NCBI GenBank assembly: GCA_019745975.1 | Contig: JAIESQ010000026.1 | Coordinates: 1 to 34,573, forward strand | DNA length: 34,573 nucleotides | Direction of reading: 5' to 3' | DNA from: Pirellulales bacterium | GTDB taxonomy: Bacteria > Planctomycetota > Planctomycetia > Pirellulales > JAEUIK01 | In this document: positions 7,913-16,363 of the stretch, in pieces | How positions within the stretch are numbered: position 1 is the stretch's first letter | How the letters are laid out: every line of letters begins with the position of its first letter | Notes under the pieces: model-generated | Databases searched by the model: none | The model's input: the letters and a program-made list of their open reading frames with translations, nothing else | Told to the model about the DNA's origin: nothing | Translations under genes and position numbers: made by a program

Positions 7913-10150
7913 TCAATCGCTGGCGACGCTCGTTCGATTCGCTCCGCGCGGCGCCAGCCGCTTGTAATGGCCGGCGCGCCACCGCGGGATGTCGCTGGTG
8001 TAATAGCCCGAGAAGCGGTGCTCGCTGGGGCCCCCTGGGAGGTTTGTCCAGGCCTCATCGCTGGCCAGATCGGCCGTGAAGTGGTAGCTGGGCGCGAAGG
8101 TTGCCTCGCGCGTCGCCACGCGCAACAAGTGCCCTTGAAACGGCGTGGCATGGCAACCGGGCATCGGCACCATCTCGGTGTGAAATCCCAAGGCGCGGCC
8201 GACGAACCGCCCCTCGAAGAAGCGATTCGTGAACTGGAACGCGTTTGTCTGCGACCACGGCTGGGTATCTTCCGGACCCAGGTTGGCAGCCGCGCGGCGA
8301 ATCAATTCTCCCTTGTCGCGCCCTTGCCACCAGAGCGATTCGGCCTTGTGCAGCAGCCGATCGATCGTCGTGACCACCATCAGCGAGAAGCCGGAGCGCG
8401 TCGACAGGTAGAGCATCCGCCGCCAGCCAATGCCGTCGGGCTGATGCCCGAAAATCTCCAGCAGCACGTTGCGATACAACCGCGTGAACAGTGTCGCCTC
8501 GTTGCTGGTGACGTCGAACCGGCAGTCCCAGTTTTGCAGGCGCGTGCGGACATCCCCCTCGGGCAAGTGCGGCAGGAAAATCGCCAATAACTCGCGGGCT
8601 TGCACGCTGAGCACGTCGTATTGAAGTGCCTGCATGTCTGCTAGCGTAGGGCGATCCATTTGCCGCAAGCATTCGACGATCCGCCGCTTGCGATAATCGG
8701 GGACTGGCTGCGTCACGAGCATCGGGCCGCCGGGCTGATTCACGCTTTCGTTGGCCGTGGCGACAAAACCCTCGGGCGGATCATAAGTTCGCGGCAAGTA
8801 GTTGGTGTCGAGCCAGCCTTGCCAGTGGCCGCGTTCGTCCCACGCTGGCACCGGGATCAATCCGGAGTACGGGCGCCCTTGAGCGTCGCGGCCGCGCTTG
8901 GGAAACATGCCGCTCGCCTGGCAGCCGATGTGCCCTTCGGAATCGGCGAACACCCAGCATAGCGTGGGGTGCGGGTTTTCGCGGGCCAGGTCCATCCCTT
9001 CGAGCGCGGTGCGGCACTGCGGCATATCAAGCCAGGTGACGACCGACTTCTGCACGCCGCCGTGGTCGCCGGTCCAGGCAACGGATAGATAAAAACCGGG
9101 CCCGGTTGCATCCGGATCGCCGTCGAGCGTTCCTTGTTCGTTGAAGAGCACTTCCAGGCGCTCGCTAGCCCCGCCCTTGTGACCGAGCGTTTCGACGCGC
9201 ACGTCGAAATCGCGCCAGGCGTTGCCGCGGCGATACTGCCAGCCGCGCTCGCCGCGCCGCACTTCTTCGACGAAATAGTCGCTCGTGTCGCCCTTGAGGT
9301 ACGTCACGCCCCAGGCCACTTCGCGCGTGCGGGCAATCGCGAACATGGGGCAGCCGGGCAGCGTCGCACCCAGCACGTAGTCGTCGCCCCACGCCATCAC
9401 CGCCTCGTACCAGATGGCCGGCAAGCGGTTCACTTCCAAGTGCGGATCGGAGGCCAACAGCGCGCTACCCGTGGCGCTGCGCGCCGGGCTCACCGCCCAG
9501 GCGTTGCTTCCCGCCAGTCGCGGCAGGTCGGTGATCAGCTCCATCGCCTCGCTCGACAGCCGGCTCGACATTTTGATCTGGCGAAAGAGATCGAAGTCGG
9601 CGTGATCCAACAGTGGCGCGAACAGCTCGCGCAGCAGATCGTCGCGCACGCCGGCCTGGATGAGCTCCAGGATGATCCGCTCGTTTTGTTGCTGACCGAC
9701 CGCCAGTCCGCCGAAGTTGAGCAGGTTGCCGATCAACAGCACGGAGTGCTGGTTCCACGGTTGCGGCTGGAAACCGGTCGCCCACATCGGCAGCGAGCGG
9801 CCCCCTTGCTTCATGCCGTCGTTGACCCCCTCGCAATAAGCGGTCAGGTGGCCAAACGATTCGTCGTCGAGCTCGGCGACTTCACGCTCCAGATGCCGAT
9901 CGAGCCCGACTTTGCGGAAAAAGCGGTCTGTCTCGAAAAGTTCGGGCGTATCGCTGATGAGCTCGGCCGAGCGGCCGCTCGCCACGGCCCGCGCGAAGAG
10001 CAACTGAGTCGGCCGATCGACGGCGTGCATGAAGCCGAGCCCGTACAAGGCGTCGCGCCAGGCGTGCGCCGAAATATGCGGCACGCCATGCTCGTCGCGC
10101 GCGACCTCGAACTTTCGTCGGGCACCTTTCGTGCGCAGGGGCTTCATCAT
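7913..10150 (-). CDS. Penicillin acylase family Ntn-hydrolase without a signal peptide
   Basis: 745 aa from the ATG at 10150 (MMKPLRTKGARRKFEVARDEHGVPHISA). The last segment is the first conserved motif of the family, so little can be missing upstream. The autocatalytic site is seen as LAGSNAWAVSPARSATGSALLASDPHLE: Ser215 would be the N-terminal nucleophile of the beta chain after cleavage, and the preceding Gly is as expected. LPAIWYEAV, PGCPMFAIARTREVAWG and TANESVNQP are further family motifs. Related enzymes hydrolyse amide bonds in beta-lactams, acyl-homoserine lactones or other acylated compounds. Most are exported, whereas here no signal peptide or membrane segment is visible, suggesting a cytoplasmic enzyme. 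The substrate is unknown. Confidence 0.88.
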   Translation of the reverse strand: MMKPLRTKGARRKFEVARDEHGVPHISAHAWRDALYGLGFMHAVDRPTQLLFARAVASGRSAELISDTPELFETDRFFRKVGLDRHLEREVAELDDESFGHLTAYCEGVNDGMKQGGRSLPMWATGFQPQPWNQHSVLLIGNLLNFGGLAVGQQQNERIILELIQAGVRDDLLRELFAPLLDHADFDLFRQIKMSSRLSSEAMELITDLPRLAGSNAWAVSPARSATGSALLASDPHLEVNRLPAIWYEAVMAWGDDYVLGATLPGCPMFAIARTREVAWGVTYLKGDTSDYFVEEVRRGERGWQYRRGNAWRDFDVRVETLGHKGGASERLEVLFNEQGTLDGDPDATGPGFYLSVAWTGDHGGVQKSVVTWLDMPQCRTALEGMDLARENPHPTLCWVFADSEGHIGCQASGMFPKRGRDAQGRPYSGLIPVPAWDERGHWQGWLDTNYLPRTYDPPEGFVATANESVNQPGGPMLVTQPVPDYRKRRIVECLRQMDRPTLADMQALQYDVLSVQARELLAIFLPHLPEGDVRTRLQNWDCRFDVTSNEATLFTRLYRNVLLEIFGHQPDGIGWRRMLYLSTRSGFSLMVVTTIDRLLHKAESLWWQGRDKGELIRRAAANLGPEDTQPWSQTNAFQFTNRFFEGRFVGRALGFHTEMVPMPGCHATPFQGHLLRVATREATFAPSYHFTADLASDEAWTNLPGGPSEHRFSGYYTSDIPRWRAGHYKRLAPRGANRTSVASD

Positions 10151-10284
10151 CAGATCAGAGATTGCGACTCGGGGGGGTGGGACGCCGACAGGCAAGCGGT
10201 CGATTGATGCAAGGCTCTGCAAGTGTAGCACGGACAACGGGTTGGGAAAGGCGGCCGGGCCCAGCGATGCGGCCCGGTCTGAAC

Positions 10285-10314
10285 TTGACCCTGGCCGCGC
10301 GCCGACGATACGAT
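10285..10314 (+). promoter_or_regulatory. Candidate sigma70-like promoter for the BamE-like gene
   Basis: TTGACC at 10285-10290 and TACGAT at 10309-10314 are 18 bp apart. Transcription would start about 80 bp before the ATG at 10403. Confidence 0.5.
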
Positions 10315-10402
10315 TAGCCCTCCATTGGTCGGCGGTCGCCACGGTTCGATCGTCCGCGGTGTGCGCTACCCCAAAGTGGTGCGTCGGACAATCGGCTCAC
10401 GG

Positions 10403-10987
10403 ATGGTTAGCCTTTCCATGCAGATTGCGTTCGGCAAGCTCATCGCGCTCGTGGGTCTGATGCTCCTGGGTGCCAACACAGGTTGTGCCGTCGGCATGGC
10501 CTACAAATTGCCGCCGAAGCGCGACCTCACGGTGCTGGCCCAAGGGACGCCTCGCACGCACGTCATCGCCGAGCTAGGGCAACCAGTCTGGAGCGGCGCG
10601 CACGCAGGACAACCGACGGATGTGTACGCCTTTCGCCAGGGCGTGACCAAGCCGGTCAAGGCGGGGCGCATGGTCGGACACGCGGCCGCAGATTTCTTTA
10701 CGTTTGGACTTTGGGAAGTGGTCGGCACCCCCGCCGAGATGTTGCTCGACGGTCAGGAAATCAAAGTCGAGGTGCAGTACGACGGCGATCAACAGGTCGC
10801 CATGACGCGCGTGATCGAAGGGCAGAGCGCCTTCGACGACCGCCGCTGGTGGTCGCGCGCGAAGACTTCGCCAGCGGCGCAGCCTGCCGCGGAGCCGATG
10901 CTCGACGAGCCCGAAGCTCCCCTGCCCGACGACGGGACGCAACTCATGGTGCGCGATCCCAAGCGGCAGCGCACGAAACGGCGCTGA
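10403..10987 (+). CDS. Envelope protein with BamE/SmpA-like motif
   Basis: 194 aa from the ATG at 10403; the ATG at 10418 is an alternative. The N-terminus is a signal sequence (IALVGLMLLGANTGC). The Cys is placed like a lipobox Cys, but Asn at -3 is unusual, so lipidation is uncertain. Residues 35-65 (DLTVLAQGTPRTHVIAELGQP) resemble the BamE/SmpA start, where a Gly-Thr turn, helix and LGxP follow one another. A Gly/Phe-rich stretch (GHAAADFFTFGLWEVVG) and a VEVQYDGDQ strand follow. The tail is Pro/Glu-rich and ends in a basic stretch. A role in the envelope is likely; the BamE relation is an inference from a short motif. Confidence 0.6.
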   Translation: MVSLSMQIAFGKLIALVGLMLLGANTGCAVGMAYKLPPKRDLTVLAQGTPRTHVIAELGQPVWSGAHAGQPTDVYAFRQGVTKPVKAGRMVGHAAADFFTFGLWEVVGTPAEMLLDGQEIKVEVQYDGDQQVAMTRVIEGQSAFDDRRWWSRAKTSPAAQPAAEPMLDEPEAPLPDDGTQLMVRDPKRQRTKRR

Positions 10988-11007
10988 GTGCATTCGCGAG
11001 CCTGCAA

Positions 11008-11080
11008 GGGGACGGGAGTCGTTTCCGGCGCTCCGTTCCAACTCGTGGACCGCTATCGAACGGAAACGACTCCCGTCCCC
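11008..11080. repeat. Perfect 20-bp inverted repeat (GGGGAC type palindrome)
   Basis: GGGGACGGGAGTCGTTTCCG at 11008-11027 is exactly reverse-complementary to 11061-11080, with a 33-bp loop. It lies between convergent genes ending at 10987 and 11105. Arms this long and perfect are unusual for a terminator, and there is no T tract. It resembles REP-like palindromes and shares the GGGGAC edge and TTTCCG/TTTCGG end with the element at 16568-16644. Confidence 0.7.
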
Positions 11081-11104
11081 GTCGACGTACGAATCGAACG
11101 TTCG

Positions 11105-11839
11105 TCACCAGCGTCCCAATCGCCCCCACGGGCCTTGGAGCGAGGCGTAGCTCAAGTACGCCAGGTAGCCGAAGAAGAAGGCCAGGTAGAAATCCGACGG
11201 CTTCTTCACTAGCAGGGCGTAGGCGGCCATCGCCCCCCCGGTGATCACGCTCAGCACGATCGACTGCCGCACGCCATGCCAGGGGTTGTACTTCATGAAC
11301 AACTGTCGTGCGATCTGCCCGCCGTCGAGCGGATAGACGGGGAATAAGTTGATGATCCCCCAGAAGATGTTCACGTACAGCAGGTTGTAGACGAGCGTGT
11401 CGAGCTGCGGGTTCGTCTCGGCCAAGAGCGTCCCCGAGCCGATGCGCAGGTGCAAAAAGTAGATGGCCCCGCCCGAGACCATCAGGAGTGCGGCCACTGC
11501 CGCCGCCAGCAGAAACCCCGCCCCCGGGCCGGCCAGCAAGATCAGGACCTGCTCCCAGGGATTCGACCGCGACGACTGGTACGAAGCCAGCCCGCCGAAG
11601 CTGTAGAGCGTAATCCAGGGGCGGAATCCGAATCGCCGCGCCACCAGTGCGTGACCCAACTCGTGCACGAGCACCGACACGAAGACCACGCCGACCCAGA
11701 TCAAGAGCGCGCCGGGCTCGGGGTTCGCCAAGCCCAACAACAGCGAGGTCAGCCAGAAGAGCGGGTGCACCCGCACCGGTATGCCCAGCAGGGAAAAGTG
11801 CAAGTCGAACTGGGTTCCGGGCGGGTCTTCCAGAAACAC
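11105..11839 (-). CDS. Site-2 protease family zinc metalloprotease (M50)
   Basis: 244 aa integral membrane protein. The GTG at 11839 has AAGGA about 9 nt upstream and opens at the expected FDLHFSLLGIPVRVHPLFWL motif of small M50 proteins. HELGH (VSVLVHELGHALVARRFG) supplies two zinc ligands and the catalytic Glu. NLFPVYPLDGGQIARQ supplies the third ligand, Asp, in the conserved PLDGG motif. Five or six membrane segments are visible. There is no PDZ or CBS domain, as in minimal rhomboid-size S2P proteins. These cleave within membranes, often anti-sigma factors; the target is unknown. It lies 136 bp downstream of lpxB on the same strand but is probably separate. Confidence 0.88.
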   Translation of the reverse strand: MFLEDPPGTQFDLHFSLLGIPVRVHPLFWLTSLLLGLANPEPGALLIWVGVVFVSVLVHELGHALVARRFGFRPWITLYSFGGLASYQSSRSNPWEQVLILLAGPGAGFLLAAAVAALLMVSGGAIYFLHLRIGSGTLLAETNPQLDTLVYNLLYVNIFWGIINLFPVYPLDGGQIARQLFMKYNPWHGVRQSIVLSVITGGAMAAYALLVKKPSDFYLAFFFGYLAYLSYASLQGPWGRLGRW

Positions 11840-11975
11840 GAACAGAATTCCTTGCAGGTTTGCGGTCGGCGAGGGTCGTTGGCCATTTTACGCCATCGGG
11901 CGGCCGCGCCGCAGTGGGGCGAAAAACATCGCGAGCGGATAACGGCGGATTCGTCGACGTAGACCGTCGTCCCCG

Positions 11976-13280
11976 CTAATCGCGCGAAGTCGCGAGCTCG
12001 GCCATGGGCCGCTCGGGTAGCGCGTAATGCGTCCCGGGCACGACCATGCCGGGAAGGAAGTGCGGGCGCGGCACGCTTGGCTGGCGCTCGCGCAACTTGC
12101 CGACAATGTACTCCGCTGCACGCCGCGTCGCGCCAGGCTGGCCGACGCGGTCGCACAGTTCGCCGAGCCGCGCCACGAGCTTGCCGTGCTGCTCGGGATC
12201 GCCGAGCCACGCCATCAAGTGCCCGGCCATCTGCTGCGCGCAATCGCTCGATCGCAGATACTCGGGGAAGAGCGCCTCGTCCGCATCGGTCGACGTCGAA
12301 TCATAAGGCGAGAGGTCTGCCGGGTAGAGCTCCTTGGCAGCCAGCAAGTTCACCAGCGTAATGTACTTCACGTGCCGGAACTGCTCCTGCACCTTGTAAG
12401 CCAGTGGGCTGATCCGATAGCCGATCACCGTCGGCTTGCCATAGTACAACAGCTCGAGCGAAACCGAGCCCGACGTCGCCAGGCAGCAGTCGGCCAGTTG
12501 CATCAGCTCGGGCGTTTTGTTGACGAAGACGTCGACGTCCAAACCGCTGGCGGCCACCATCTGCCGCGCCCGCTCAGCCTGCCGCGGCCGAAAGGCGGCG
12601 ATGGCGATCTTTAGCGTGGGGAAGCGCGACAGCACGATGGCGGCCGTCCGCAGAAACCCAGCCAGATTCAATTCGATTTCTTGATTACGCGAGCCGGGCA
12701 GGATCACCAGCAGCGGGCGATCGGGTTGGCGGTAGCGCTCGCGGAACTCGCAATCTATTGGCCGCTCGCGCACGTCGTCGAAGAACGGGTGCCCGATGTA
12801 GGTGGCGTGGCAGCCGCGCTCGCGCAGCCAGCTTTCTTCGAACGGCAAGCTGCACAGCACGTGGTCGACGAAGCGCCGCATCTTGCGCACGCGCCAACTC
12901 GCCCAGGCCCAAATCTGCGGTGGGGAATAGTAGAAGACCGGTATGCCGTGCGCCTTGGCGCGCCGGGCGATCCACCAATTGAAGCCCGGGTAATCGACCA
13001 GCACCACGGCGTCGGGCGGGTGGTGGGCGAAATAGCGATCGGCCCGGCTCGCCAGGTCCCAGAAGCGGTGCAGGTTCAACAGCGCGCGGGCGAACCACAT
13101 CACCGCCAACGACGTCAGGTCGGCGTGCAATTGGCAGCCGGCCGCGGCCATCCGCGGGCCGCCGTAGCCGACAAACTGCGCCTCGGGCACGCGCCCCCGG
13201 ATTGCCCTTACCAGATTGGCGGCGTGCAAATCGCCGCTTGGTTCGCCGGCGGAAAAGAAGATGGTTACGCGATTGCTCAT
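11976..13280 (-). CDS. lpxB: Lipid-A-disaccharide synthase
   Basis: 434 aa GT19 enzyme that joins UDP-2,3-diacylglucosamine and lipid X to form the lipid A disaccharide at the inner membrane. The ATG at 13280 begins MSNRVTIFFSAGEPSGDLHAA, the family's N-terminal signature. Further motifs are VLVDYPGFNWWIARRAK, FYYSPPQIWAWASWRVRKM, SLPFEESWLRERG with YIGHPFFDD, ILPGSRNQEIELNL and ATSGSVSLELLYYGKPTVIGYR. It is about 50 residues longer than most homologues; the extra part is a C-terminal tail after the TRRAAEYIVGKLRE helix. The GT2-like gene ends 44 bp upstream on the same strand, so the two are probably co-transcribed. The rest of the lipid A pathway is not in this window. Confidence 0.95.
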   Translation of the reverse strand: MSNRVTIFFSAGEPSGDLHAANLVRAIRGRVPEAQFVGYGGPRMAAAGCQLHADLTSLAVMWFARALLNLHRFWDLASRADRYFAHHPPDAVVLVDYPGFNWWIARRAKAHGIPVFYYSPPQIWAWASWRVRKMRRFVDHVLCSLPFEESWLRERGCHATYIGHPFFDDVRERPIDCEFRERYRQPDRPLLVILPGSRNQEIELNLAGFLRTAAIVLSRFPTLKIAIAAFRPRQAERARQMVAASGLDVDVFVNKTPELMQLADCCLATSGSVSLELLYYGKPTVIGYRISPLAYKVQEQFRHVKYITLVNLLAAKELYPADLSPYDSTSTDADEALFPEYLRSSDCAQQMAGHLMAWLGDPEQHGKLVARLGELCDRVGQPGATRRAAEYIVGKLRERQPSVPRPHFLPGMVVPGTHYALPERPMAELATSRD

Positions 13281-13324
13281 GGTGTCGGATCTGGTGATAG
13301 CTCGCGTCGATGGTTTCTGAATCG

Positions 13325-14182
13325 TCAGGCGGCGCGTTCTTGATGATCGTTCTGCTGCCGCGAGTCGGCATGCAGCCACGGACCGGGAAGGCTCGTCGTG
13401 CGGCTGCTTTCGGTTGCGGCGTCGCTGGTTGCGTCGGTCGAATGGGGTGCGCTGGCTGCCACATCGGCGGTTGCAACTTCCTGCACGCAGACTCCCTGCG
13501 GTTGCCGACAAACGTGCCAGGCCGTGAACCACTCGGCCACGCGCGGCGCGAACGCTTGTGGAGTACGCATGCCCGACTGCGACGCGTCGTAGTCGATGTT
13601 CAGCTCGCAGACGCGGTAGCCGCGCCGGGCCACGAGCGCCGCGATCCAGCCTTCGAGCCCTAGTTCCAACGGCAAGCCAACGACGGCTTCGCGCCGCGCG
13701 GCCCAAATCGGCGAATGTGGGTCGAGCACGTCGGCTCCGACGAGTAGCTGCCGCGGCACGAGCGCCGCGCGACGCACTTGCCGGGCCAACCAGGGTCGGC
13801 GCCGCCGCCCCACGATCAGGTCGGCCCGCGACAACCGCGCGATGAGTCGGGGCAGATCCTCTGCCGCGTATCGCCGGCTTGCTTCCCAGGCGACGACAAG
13901 CTCCCCGCGTGCCGCGGAAATCCCTTCGGCCCAAGCGGCGCCGCGCCCGACTGCCCGATCGAACCGCAGCGAGCGGACTAGAGGTTCAGCCACCCCCAAG
14001 TTGGGAGGCTCACTGCCGGCGGTGGCGTGAGTGTCGATGCAAATGACCTCGGCCGCCAAGCCTGCCTGCGTGGCGGCCGCGGCGAGCCGCTCCGTCACTT
14101 CGCCAAGGCAATTGCTCCGCTCGCAGCACGCCAGCAGGATCGAGCAATCGACCGGATTGGGAGTGATCGCAGTGGTTGTCAT
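13325..14182 (-). CDS. GT2-like (GT-A fold) protein, possibly catalytically degenerate
   Basis: 285 aa. The ATG at 14182 is chosen because the first beta strand of the fold starts soon after (VDCSILLACCERSNCLGEVTERL) and an AGGAT lies about 12 nt upstream. Residues 10-200 follow family-2 glycosyltransferases of the dolichyl-phosphate-mannose synthase type: alternating strands, SLRFDRAVGRGAAWAEGISAARGELVVAWEA, and ADLIVGRRRRPWL near the middle. Where the metal-binding DXD should lie there is WEASRRY, so catalytic ability is doubtful. The C-terminal 50 residues are a Ser/Thr/Ala-rich tail without predicted fold. Its position directly before lpxB suggests a link to lipopolysaccharide or another envelope glycan. 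Confidence 0.65.
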   Translation of the reverse strand: MTTTAITPNPVDCSILLACCERSNCLGEVTERLAAAATQAGLAAEVICIDTHATAGSEPPNLGVAEPLVRSLRFDRAVGRGAAWAEGISAARGELVVAWEASRRYAAEDLPRLIARLSRADLIVGRRRRPWLARQVRRAALVPRQLLVGADVLDPHSPIWAARREAVVGLPLELGLEGWIAALVARRGYRVCELNIDYDASQSGMRTPQAFAPRVAEWFTAWHVCRQPQGVCVQEVATADVAASAPHSTDATSDAATESSRTTSLPGPWLHADSRQQNDHQERAA

Positions 14183-14307
14183 GGGGCGACATCCTGTCGC
14201 GAACGGGATCCCTTGCACGCGCGCCGGCAAGTATCGCAAATCGCCACCACGCGCGATAGGCCAGTTTGCCCTGCGCTGCCACGTGCAACGTGTTAGCAGG
14301 CCGCTAG

Positions 14308-14336
14308 TTGCGAAGACAATCGCCGACATCTACGAT
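14308..14336 (+). promoter_or_regulatory. Candidate sigma70-like promoter for the WD40 gene
   Basis: TTGCGA at 14308-14313 and TACGAT at 14331-14336 are 17 bp apart. The start codon is about 42 bp downstream at 14379. The same -10 hexamer occurs in the candidate promoter at 10309. Confidence 0.5.
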
Positions 14337-14378
14337 TGGTGCGCCGCCGGAGTTCGGTAGACGCGTGATCCACGCACC

Positions 14379-15332
14379 ATGACAGCGGGAAAACCGGGGA
14401 TGCTTGCGATGCTGACCTACCTCGAAGGGCACACCGAGCCCGTCTACACCGTCGCCTATTCGGCCGACGGCAAGTTCCTCGTCTCGGGGGGCTTCGACCG
14501 CAAAGTGAAGATCTGGGACCGCGCGACGGGCCAGGCGATCCGCACGCTGGCCGATCACACCGATCTGGTGCTGGCGGTGGCCCTCTCGCGCGACGGCAAG
14601 CAGTTGGCCAGCACCGGGCTCGACAAGACCGTGCTGGTGTACGACTTCGCGGCGGCCAGCGTCGCGCCAGCGGCCGACGCCCCGGTATTGGCCCCGCGCT
14701 TGAAGTTGGCCGGCCACGGGCAGCACGTTTATGGCCTCGACTTCAGTCCCGATGGCGCGCGTCTGGCCTCGGCCGGCGCCGATCAGGCCGTGAAACTCTG
14801 GAACTCCGCCGACGGGGCGAACTACGCCAACTGCGCGGGACACGCCGCGCAGGTTTACTCCGTGGCCTTTCATCCCAGCGGCGAGCAATTGGCCTCGTGC
14901 GGCGCCGACAAAACGGTGCGCCTCTGGCAAGCCGCCGACGCCAAGCAAACCAAGGAGCTCAAGGAAGGGATCGCCGACGGCCTCTACAGCGTGATGTGGT
15001 CTCCCGACGGCACGAAGCTGCTCGCGGCCGGACTGGCCAAAACGTGGCTCGTCTGGAACGCCGCCGAGGACAAGCCGGCGATGAACCTCTCGGGGCACAC
15101 CGATTACATCTATCGCGCCGCCTACAACCCGGCCGGCACGCGCATCGCCACGATCGGGTACACCGGTTCGCTGCACTTCTGGGACGCGGCCAGCGGCGCC
15201 GGATTACACCAGGAGAAGCTGCCGGTCAAAAGCGGCTACACCCTGGCCTGGTCCCCCGATGGCGCGCAACTGGCGATCGCCGCGGCCGATCCGCGGGTGT
15301 TGCTCTATGCCGTGCCCGACGCCGCGAAATAA
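14379..15332 (+). CDS. WD40 repeat protein
   Basis: 317 aa made almost wholly of seven WD40 units, enough for one closed beta-propeller. Blades end in the usual W/Y/F-D-like dipeptides: VKIWD, VLVYD, VKLWN, VRLWQ, WLVWN, LHFWD and VLLYA. GHT/GHA openers start several of them. There is no signal peptide or transmembrane segment, so it is probably cytoplasmic. WD40 propellers are protein-interaction platforms; no kinase or protease domain is fused here. The neighbours (an envelope operon upstream and a convergent site-2 protease downstream) do not identify a partner. Confidence 0.9.
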   Translation: MTAGKPGMLAMLTYLEGHTEPVYTVAYSADGKFLVSGGFDRKVKIWDRATGQAIRTLADHTDLVLAVALSRDGKQLASTGLDKTVLVYDFAAASVAPAADAPVLAPRLKLAGHGQHVYGLDFSPDGARLASAGADQAVKLWNSADGANYANCAGHAAQVYSVAFHPSGEQLASCGADKTVRLWQAADAKQTKELKEGIADGLYSVMWSPDGTKLLAAGLAKTWLVWNAAEDKPAMNLSGHTDYIYRAAYNPAGTRIATIGYTGSLHFWDAASGAGLHQEKLPVKSGYTLAWSPDGAQLAIAAADPRVLLYAVPDAAK

Positions 15333-15376
15333 CGCCGGCGATTCAGTCTCCCGCCGCGGAAAACTGGCGTCGCAAA

Positions 15377-16363
15377 TCAAGACAGTGGGTTCGGGTGAAA
15401 GCAGATCACCGAGAGCCCCAGCGACAGAATCCCCAGCACGACGCGCCACCACCCTAGTGGCACGCGATCGTCGTGCGTCGGCGGATGATCGGGGCCGATC
15501 GCCATCACCAGCGCGAGCATGATGATCCAGCCATAGACTTGGGAGATCACCATGTAGCCGATCGCTCCCATGATCACCGCGCGGGCCAGCCAGTGGGCAT
15601 AGCGGCCAAACAGCGCGTAGGCGACGTGCCCGCCGTCGAGCTGGCTCACCGGCAGCATGTTCAAGCCGGTGATCAGCAGCCCCACCCAGCCGGCCATTAG
15701 CAGCGGATTGAGCGGGCCCACGAGGCCCACCGGCCCGATCTCCGGCCGCAGCCATTGGAACATCCATTTCATCAGCAGGGGAACGCCAAAGCGCAGCTCA
15801 TGGCCCGTCACAACTCCACTGGGTTCGTTCATCACGCCGAAATACAGGATCGGCAGCGCGACCACCAGGCCGGCGATCGGCCCCGACAGCCCGATGTCGA
15901 ACAGCTCCTTGCGATTCGCCTGCGAGCCTTGCATGCCGATCACCGCCCCCATCGTGCCGATGGGCGCGAGCGGAACGGGAATGAAGAATGGCAGGCTGGC
16001 CGGCACGTGATACCGCACGGCCTGCAGAAAATGCCCCATTTCGTGCGCCAGCAGGATCGCCATCACGGCCGCCATGTAGGTCAGGCCCGCCTGCCAGTTG
16101 TCGACAAACAATCGAGTAAGGACCGTGCGGTCGCCGGCCAAGAGCGCGATGCTCCACGCATTGCCGACACTGGCCGCGTTGGCGGTCCCCACGACAAATG
16201 TGCTCACGCAGGTCAGCGCAAACAGCAACAGCGGCAACCGCCAGCGATGTCCCCGTTCTGGCTCGAGTGGGTGTCGGTGCGGATCTTCGATCTCCGCCAG
16301 CACCGGCAGCTCTTCGATGCCGGCAGGGCCCTCATATTCCAAGGTGCGATACGACTGATCCAT
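15377..16363 (-). CDS. Second site-2 protease family metalloprotease (M50)
   Basis: 328 aa. The ATG at 16363 has AGGA 8 nt upstream. A cytoplasmic N-terminus of about 40 residues (MDQSYRTLEYEGPAG…) leads to 6-8 membrane segments. The zinc site is ILLAHEMGHFLQ (HExxH) plus MLPVSQLDGGHVAYALFGR. A loop PVPLAPIGTMGAVIGMQGSQANRKELFDIGLSGPIAG is typical of this subfamily. It differs clearly in sequence and length from the M50 protein at 11105-11839, so the two are not a recent duplication. It probably cleaves a membrane-bound regulator; no anti-sigma factor is adjacent. Confidence 0.88.
   Translation of the reverse strand: MDQSYRTLEYEGPAGIEELPVLAEIEDPHRHPLEPERGHRWRLPLLLFALTCVSTFVVGTANAASVGNAWSIALLAGDRTVLTRLFVDNWQAGLTYMAAVMAILLAHEMGHFLQAVRYHVPASLPFFIPVPLAPIGTMGAVIGMQGSQANRKELFDIGLSGPIAGLVVALPILYFGVMNEPSGVVTGHELRFGVPLLMKWMFQWLRPEIGPVGLVGPLNPLLMAGWVGLLITGLNMLPVSQLDGGHVAYALFGRYAHWLARAVIMGAIGYMVISQVYGWIIMLALVMAIGPDHPPTHDDRVPLGWWRVVLGILSLGLSVICFHPNPLS

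Noticed and set aside
13281-13934. N-terminal extension of LpxB by about 218 codons
   Set aside because: The frame upstream of 13280 is Arg-rich noise overlapping the GT2-like gene; LpxB's conserved N-terminus starts at MSNRVTIFFSAGEPSGD.
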